From Chloroflexota bacterium (GTDB lineage: Bacteria; Chloroflexota; UBA5177; JANWHV01): a DNA stretch of 9,653 nt. This document shows positions 6,293-9,653 of this stretch, in pieces (position 1 is the stretch's first letter; every line of letters begins with the position of its first letter). The DNA is taken from positions 1 through 9,653 of the forward strand of contig JAICHN010000184.1 of assembly GCA_025924845.1 (NCBI GenBank), in the 5' to 3' direction. Below the pieces are notes generated by a model. It saw only the letters and a list, made by a program, of their open reading frames with translations. It ran no database searches and had not been told where the DNA came from. Both the position numbers and the translations under genes were made by a program.

Positions 6293-6321
6293 TTGACATC
6301 GGCCCTATCGATCTCTATACT
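6293..6321 (+). promoter_or_regulatory. Near-consensus sigma70 promoter of the ArsR-SRPBCC operon
   Basis: TTGACA (6293-6298), exactly 17 nt and TATACT (6316-6321) match the consensus at 11 of 12 positions. The predicted transcription start, 6327-6329, falls on the ATG at 6329, so the message would be leaderless. A start at the in-frame TTG 6293 would lie inside the -35 box and is therefore rejected. Confidence 0.75.
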
Positions 6322-6336
6322 TAAGCATATGCTTAA
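6321..6336. promoter_or_regulatory. Perfect 16-bp palindrome on the ArsR start codon, candidate autoregulatory operator
   Basis: TTAAGCATATGCTTAA is a gapless perfect palindrome. It begins at the last base of the -10 box and its right half starts with the initiator ATG at 6329. Binding of a dimeric winged-helix protein here would cover the -10, the transcription start and the start codon. A related half-site, ATGCTTGA (6289-6296), overlaps the -35, 40 bp upstream (about four helical turns). ArsR-family proteins commonly bind such repeats at their own promoters. Confidence 0.65.
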
Positions 6337-6682
6337 CCAATACGCACCGCTCGATTTGATGTTTCAGGCGCTCTCGGACCCGAGCCGACGCGTCATGGTG
6401 GAGCGGTTGAGCCGTGGACCGGCATCGGTAAGCGAGCTGGCTCGGCCGCTTGCCATGTCACTTCCGGCGGTAGTCCAGCATCTGCAGGTGCTGGAAGCAA
6501 GCGGCCTCGTCCGATCCGAGAAAATCGGCCGGGTGCGCACCTGCCGCATCGATCCCACGGCGCTGGGAACGGCCGAGCATTGGCTTACCGAGCGGCGGAT
6601 CGAATGGGAGCGCCGTCTCGATCGGCTTGGCGACTTCCTCGCCGAGCAGTCCGATGAACCTGACCAGGAGAGTACATCATGA
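6329..6682 (+). CDS. ArsR-family winged-helix transcriptional regulator
   Basis: A 117-residue ArsR/SmtB-type repressor. The compact HTH_5 domain runs from [16 protein letters not shown] (12-27) through [27 protein letters not shown] (35-61), with the wing [15 protein letters not shown] (61-75). A helical tail rich in Arg/Glu (84-110) probably forms the dimer interface. The CxC metal site of ArsR/SmtB in helix 3 is absent and Cys72 is the only cysteine, so it is probably not a metal sensor. It belongs to the subgroup that pairs with SRPBCC genes. No ribosome site precedes the ATG at 6329, in keeping with a leaderless message. Its last four bases, ATGA, are the start of the SRPBCC gene, indicating translational coupling. 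It is probably self-repressing through the palindrome at its start. Confidence 0.92.
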   Translation: MLNQYAPLDLMFQALSDPSRRVMVERLSRGPASVSELARPLAMSLPAVVQHLQVLEASGLVRSEKIGRVRTCRIDPTALGTAEHWLTERRIEWERRLDRLGDFLAEQSDEPDQESTS

Positions 6683-7149
6683 GCGAACGATCCGTAACAC
6701 ACGGCACCTTCGTCCTCGAGCGCACCTATGATGCACCACCCGCGCGGGTGTTCGCTGCCTGGGCGAATCCTGCCGCCAAGGCTCGTTGGTTCGGAAGCCC
6801 CGATGAAGGCGGCGCCAACTACGAACTCGATTTTCGAGTAGGGGGGCGGGAGGTCAACCGCGGCGGGCCGCCCGGTGGGCCGGTCTACACCTACGACGCC
6901 CGCTACCAGGACATCGTGCCCAACTTGCGTATCATCTACACCTATGATATGCATCTCAATCAGACGAGGATATCGGTCTCCCTGGCCACGGTGGAGTTCA
7001 AGCCCGCGGGCGGCGGCACGCGGCTAGTCCTCACCGAGTACGGCGCCTTTCTGGACGGCCACGATACGCCTGCCCAGCGCGAACATGGCACGGGCGAGCT
7101 GCTGGACGCGCTCGGCGTGGAACTCAGGCGCGATTCGGTGAACTCCTGA
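6679..7149 (+). CDS. SRPBCC (AHSA1-like) domain protein coupled to the ArsR regulator
   Basis: A 156-residue START/Bet v1-like domain with a hydrophobic ligand cavity. It opens with the family pattern [21 protein letters not shown] (11-31), then ARWFGSP (35-41), the central beta strands with [11 protein letters not shown] (48-58), [11 protein letters not shown] (71-81) and LRIIYTYDM (83-91), the strand [14 protein letters not shown] (114-127), and the C-terminal helix [16 protein letters not shown] (134-149). The ligand or partner is unknown; despite the Pfam name, a role with Hsp90 is not implied. The ATG overlaps the ArsR stop (ATGA), and GGAG (6667-6670) supplies a ribosome site within the ArsR gene. 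The pair is a very common two-gene unit in which the ArsR protein is thought to control its SRPBCC partner. Confidence 0.9.
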   Translation: MSERSVTHGTFVLERTYDAPPARVFAAWANPAAKARWFGSPDEGGANYELDFRVGGREVNRGGPPGGPVYTYDARYQDIVPNLRIIYTYDMHLNQTRISVSLATVEFKPAGGGTRLVLTEYGAFLDGHDTPAQREHGTGELLDALGVELRRDSVNS

Positions 7150-7277
7150 CTAGGAAGTCAACCGCGCGCCGACCTGGGATTCCTCTGCTCCGACATGCGG
7201 CACGACTTGCAAGAGGTACGGGTACGGCGCCGGTGAAGATCTTTATAGTCGAATGAGACGGGAGGAGGGAGGCGGTG

Positions 7278-8486
7278 ATGAGCAACGGAGGCTTGTCCAG
7301 GGCGCGGCTCGCCCGCATGCACGATGTTATGGCCTGCTATGTCGAACGCGGCGAAGTACCTGGAATGGTCACGCTGATCAGCCGACGCGACGAGAGTGAT
7401 GTCGCGGCGATCGGCACGAAGACTCTCGGCGGCAGCGACCCGATCCGACGCGATACGATCTTCCGCATTTCCTCGCTGACCAAGCCGATCACCGCTGTCG
7501 CGGCGATGATTCTGGTCGAAGAATGCAGGTTGCGACTGGACGAGCCGGTGGATCGGCTCCTGCCTGAGTTGGCTAACCGCGTGGTCCTGAAGCGGCTCGA
7601 TGGACCGCTCGACGAGACCGCGCCCGCGCACCGGCCGATCACTGTACGCGATCTACTCACCTTCCGCCTGGGCTGGGGCATCATCATGGCGCCGCCCAAT
7701 ACCTATCCGATTCAGAAAGCGATGAGCGAGCAACTGCTCGGCCAGGGGGCGCCTAACCCGGCCACGCCGCCCGCGCCGGACGAGTGGATCCGCCGCCTGG
7801 GGACGCTGCCCCTCATGCATCAGCCGGGCGAGCAGTGGATGTATAACACGGGTTCGGACGTATTGGGGGTGCTCATTGCGCGAGCGTCCGGCCGGCCGCT
7901 GGAGACGTTCTTCCGCGAACGCATCTTCGAGCCGCTTGGCATGAAGGACACGAGTTTCAGCGTGCCCGCCGGCAAGCTCAACCGATTCGCGACGGGCTAT
8001 TGGGTCCAGCCCGAAACCGGGGCGCTCAGGGTATTTGACGAAGCCGCGGGCGGCCAATGGAGCCGTCCACCCGCCTTCCCGTCCGGCGCCGGAGGCCTGG
8101 TTTCGACCATTGATGATTATCTGGCTTTCGGCCGGATGATGCTAAACAAGGGCAACCATGGGACTGAGCGTATCCTATCCAGGCCGACGGTCGAACTGAT
8201 GACGACCGATCAGCTGACGTCCGAGCAAAAGGCAGCATCCGGATTAGTCTCCGGCTACTTTGCCGGCCATGGCTGGGGGTTCGGCCTGTCCGTGGTCACT
8301 AGGCGCGACGACGTGACGTCGATCGGCGGGTACGGCTGGAACGGCGGGTTAGGCACGGTGTGGCACACGGACCCTCGGGAGGACATGATCACCATCCTGA
8401 TGACCCAGTGTGCCTGGACTTCCCCCAGTGCCCCGGATGTCTGTCTTGACTTCTGGACCTCGGCCTATCAAGCAATCGACGACTGA
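7278..8486 (+). CDS. Class C beta-lactamase-fold serine hydrolase (esterase/penicillin-binding-like)
   Basis: A 402-residue serine hydrolase of the beta-lactamase (Pfam Beta-lactamase) family. The nucleophile motif SxxK is Ser66-Leu-Thr-Lys69 in FRISSLTKPITAVAAM, and the Tyr motif is Tyr189 in WMYNTGSDVLGVLIARASG. The third motif is the GWNGG variant (353-357 in GGYGWNGGLGT), not the KTG of true AmpC enzymes, so esterase, peptidase or transesterase activity is more likely than resistance. Other signatures are VRDLLTFRLGWG (123-134), FFRERIFEPLGMKDTSF (211-227) and GAGGLVSTIDDYLAFGRMML (270-289). No signal peptide is visible, indicating a cytoplasmic protein. A GTG at 7275 is one codon upstream; the ATG at 7278 after GGAGGAGGGAGG (7261-7272) is the simpler choice. 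The gap of 128 bp from the SRPBCC gene shows no sure promoter. Confidence 0.9.
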   Translation: MSNGGLSRARLARMHDVMACYVERGEVPGMVTLISRRDESDVAAIGTKTLGGSDPIRRDTIFRISSLTKPITAVAAMILVEECRLRLDEPVDRLLPELANRVVLKRLDGPLDETAPAHRPITVRDLLTFRLGWGIIMAPPNTYPIQKAMSEQLLGQGAPNPATPPAPDEWIRRLGTLPLMHQPGEQWMYNTGSDVLGVLIARASGRPLETFFRERIFEPLGMKDTSFSVPAGKLNRFATGYWVQPETGALRVFDEAAGGQWSRPPAFPSGAGGLVSTIDDYLAFGRMMLNKGNHGTERILSRPTVELMTTDQLTSEQKAASGLVSGYFAGHGWGFGLSVVTRRDDVTSIGGYGWNGGLGTVWHTDPREDMITILMTQCAWTSPSAPDVCLDFWTSAYQAIDD

Positions 8487-8626
8487 GGCAATGATCCTTC
8501 ACGCTGGAGTTGTTACAACATCCCTGCCCAATGAGAGGGAAACACTGACCTATCGCACCTGCCTCAGATTGACGAGGAGCCCCAGGCACGGAACGCCGCA
8601 TACATCGATCTCGGTGCATAAGTGGG

Positions 8627-8655
8627 TTGTGGAGATAGACCATCTGTCCTACGAT
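8627..8655 (+). promoter_or_regulatory. Weak candidate promoter for the Asp-box gene
   Basis: TTGTGG (8627-8632), 17 nt and TACGAT (8650-8655) give a poor but correctly spaced sigma70-like match, with a start near 8662 and a leader of about 56 nt. The remainder of the gap 8487-8717 holds only a short palindrome, GTTGTTACAAC (8509-8519), and no gene that I can support. Confidence 0.25.
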
Positions 8656-8717
8656 AACCTGGGGCCGCTGCCCAGCTTACAGACCGGAGTGGCTGGATGC
8701 TCAAGGAGAAATAGGGA

Positions 8718-9653
8718 ATGAGTGGAGTTCGAGTACTGGTTGGTACGCGCAAGGGCGCATTCGTCCTGACGGCGGATGGTAAGCGCGAACAGTGGAAGGT
8801 CAGCGGGCCGCACTTCGCGGGCTGGGAGATCTACCATCTCAAGGGTTCATCCGCCGACCCGAACCGGCTGTATGCGTCGCAATCCAGCGGCTGGTTCGGG
8901 CAACAGATCCAGCGCTCCGACGACGGCGGGACAACCTGGGAGCCGGTGGGTAACGAGTTCGCCTACGACGGCGTCCCCGGCACACACCAGTGGTACGACG
9001 GCACACAGCATCCCTGGAAGTTCGCGCGGGTCTGGCACCTCGAACCGTCGCCGACCGATCCCGACACCGTCTACGCCGGGGTGGAAGACGCCGCGCTGTT
9101 CCGTTCCGTCGACGGCGGGCAGACCTGGGCTGAGCTCTCCGGACTGCGCGGACACACCTCGGGACCCTCCTGGCAGCCGGGCGCGGGCGGTATGTGCCTG
9201 CATACGATCGTTCTCGACCCAGGGAATCCCGAGCGTATCTTCATCGCGATCTCGGCGGCGGGCGCCTTCCGTACCGACGATGCGGGCAAGACCTGGCGGC
9301 CGATTAACCGCGGCCTGCAATCCGTGGGCATCCCCGACCCGAATGCCGAGGTCGGCCACTGCGTCCACCGCATCGCCATGCATCCTTCCCGCCCGGACGT
9401 GCTGTTCATGCAGAAGCATTGGGACGTGATGCGCAGTGACAACGCGGGCGACTCATGGCATGAGGTCAGCGGCAACTTGCCGACTGATTTCGGGTTCCCG
9501 ATCGATATACATGCGCATGAGCCGGAAACGATCTACGTCGTCCCGATTACCAGCGACTCCCACCATTTTCCGCCCGACGGGAAGCTGCGTGTGTACCGTA
9601 GCCGGACCGGCGGCAACGAATGGGAAGCGCTCACCAACGGTCTGCCGCAGAGC
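8718..9653 (+). CDS. Asp-box (BNR/sialidase-like) beta-propeller protein, 3' end outside the window
   Basis: The first 312 codons of a repeat protein that stays open to the window edge. Asp-box motifs (S/TxDxGxTW) recur at SDDGGTTW (67-74), SVDGGQTW (130-137), TDDAGKTW (186-193) and SDNAGDSW (240-247), and degenerately at SRTGGNEW (295-302). The spacing is 53-63 residues, which marks blades of a beta-propeller. Between them lie strand patterns such as DPDTVYAG and NPERIFIA. The start [17 protein letters not shown] is itself the first blade strand, with no signal peptide, so a cytoplasmic protein is expected; this differs from the secreted sialidases and Vps10-type proteins that use the same motif. 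AAGGAG (8703-8708) lies 9 nt before the ATG. Homologues are annotated as exo-alpha-sialidase or glycosyl hydrolase. I see no sialidase catalytic residues in this part, so no enzymatic role is assigned. Confidence 0.85.
   Translation, partial: MSGVRVLVGTRKGAFVLTADGKREQWKVSGPHFAGWEIYHLKGSSADPNRLYASQSSGWFGQQIQRSDDGGTTWEPVGNEFAYDGVPGTHQWYDGTQHPWKFARVWHLEPSPTDPDTVYAGVEDAALFRSVDGGQTWAELSGLRGHTSGPSWQPGAGGMCLHTIVLDPGNPERIFIAISAAGAFRTDDAGKTWRPINRGLQSVGIPDPNAEVGHCVHRIAMHPSRPDVLFMQKHWDVMRSDNAGDSWHEVSGNLPTDFGFPIDIHAHEPETIYVVPITSDSHHFPPDGKLRVYRSRTGGNEWEALTNGLPQS

Noticed and set aside
6293..6328. TTG start extending the ArsR protein by 12 residues
   Set aside because: The TTG is the first codon of the TTGACA -35 box, and the extension encodes residues absent from the normal ArsR N-terminus.
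7207..7249. TTGCAA ... TATAGT as a promoter for the serine hydrolase gene
   Set aside because: The two boxes are 31 nt apart, far from the needed 16-18, and no other -35 fits TATAGT.
8535..8621. Short frame in the 8487-8717 gap reading ...LPQIDEEPQARNAAYIDLGA to a stop
   Set aside because: It looks somewhat protein-like, but there is no start codon or ribosome site, and 28 open codons are not significant in GC-rich DNA. I recognise no family.
8410..8721. A 103-codon plus-strand frame overlapping the end of the serine hydrolase gene
   Set aside because: It begins inside a sure gene in another frame, has no family resemblance and no ribosome site.

Overview
GC-rich bacterial chromosomal DNA of a metabolic accessory type. 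I see no RNA genes, insertion sequences, CRISPR arrays or phage genes. Several features resemble Chloroflexota (Thermomicrobia or Ktedonobacteria-like) or Actinobacteria genomes: many small SRPBCC, ArsR and dihydrofolate-reductase-like genes, a DUF2277 gene, and an Asp-box protein opening with [15 protein letters not shown]. The lineage is an inference from gene style only.

Left block (1-2714, + strand): a DapA/NAL-superfamily class I aldolase or lyase, a GntR-family FCD-domain regulator and an RraA-like (HMG aldolase family) protein. The regulator and the RraA gene are 33 bp apart. The aldolase gene and the regulator gene have similar promoters that share a near-identical element, CTGTAyACTGT(c)AACCA, across the -10 region. 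This is the best candidate operator of the local GntR protein. The block reads as a small, locally controlled catabolic cassette for a keto or sugar acid of unknown identity. A zinc-dependent succinylglutamate desuccinylase/aspartoacylase-like gene (2711-3670, - strand) meets it tail to tail, with stop codons overlapping by 4 bp.

Middle block (3821-5186, + strand): a complete low-specificity L-threonine aldolase (ltaE), then about 100 bp without an assignable gene, then the C-terminal third of an AHSA1/SRPBCC-domain gene whose 5' part is missing (gene remnant).

Right block (5267-9653, + strand): a RibD-C/DHFR-fold protein, a DUF2277 protein, an ArsR-SRPBCC pair overlapping by ATGA, a class C beta-lactamase-fold serine hydrolase, and the first 312 codons of an Asp-box (BNR) beta-propeller protein that runs off the window. 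The ArsR gene has the clearest regulatory region in the window: a near-consensus promoter (TTGACA-N17-TATACT) whose predicted transcription start lies on the ATG, implying a leaderless mRNA, and a perfect 16-bp palindrome centred on that start codon, probably an autoregulatory operator.
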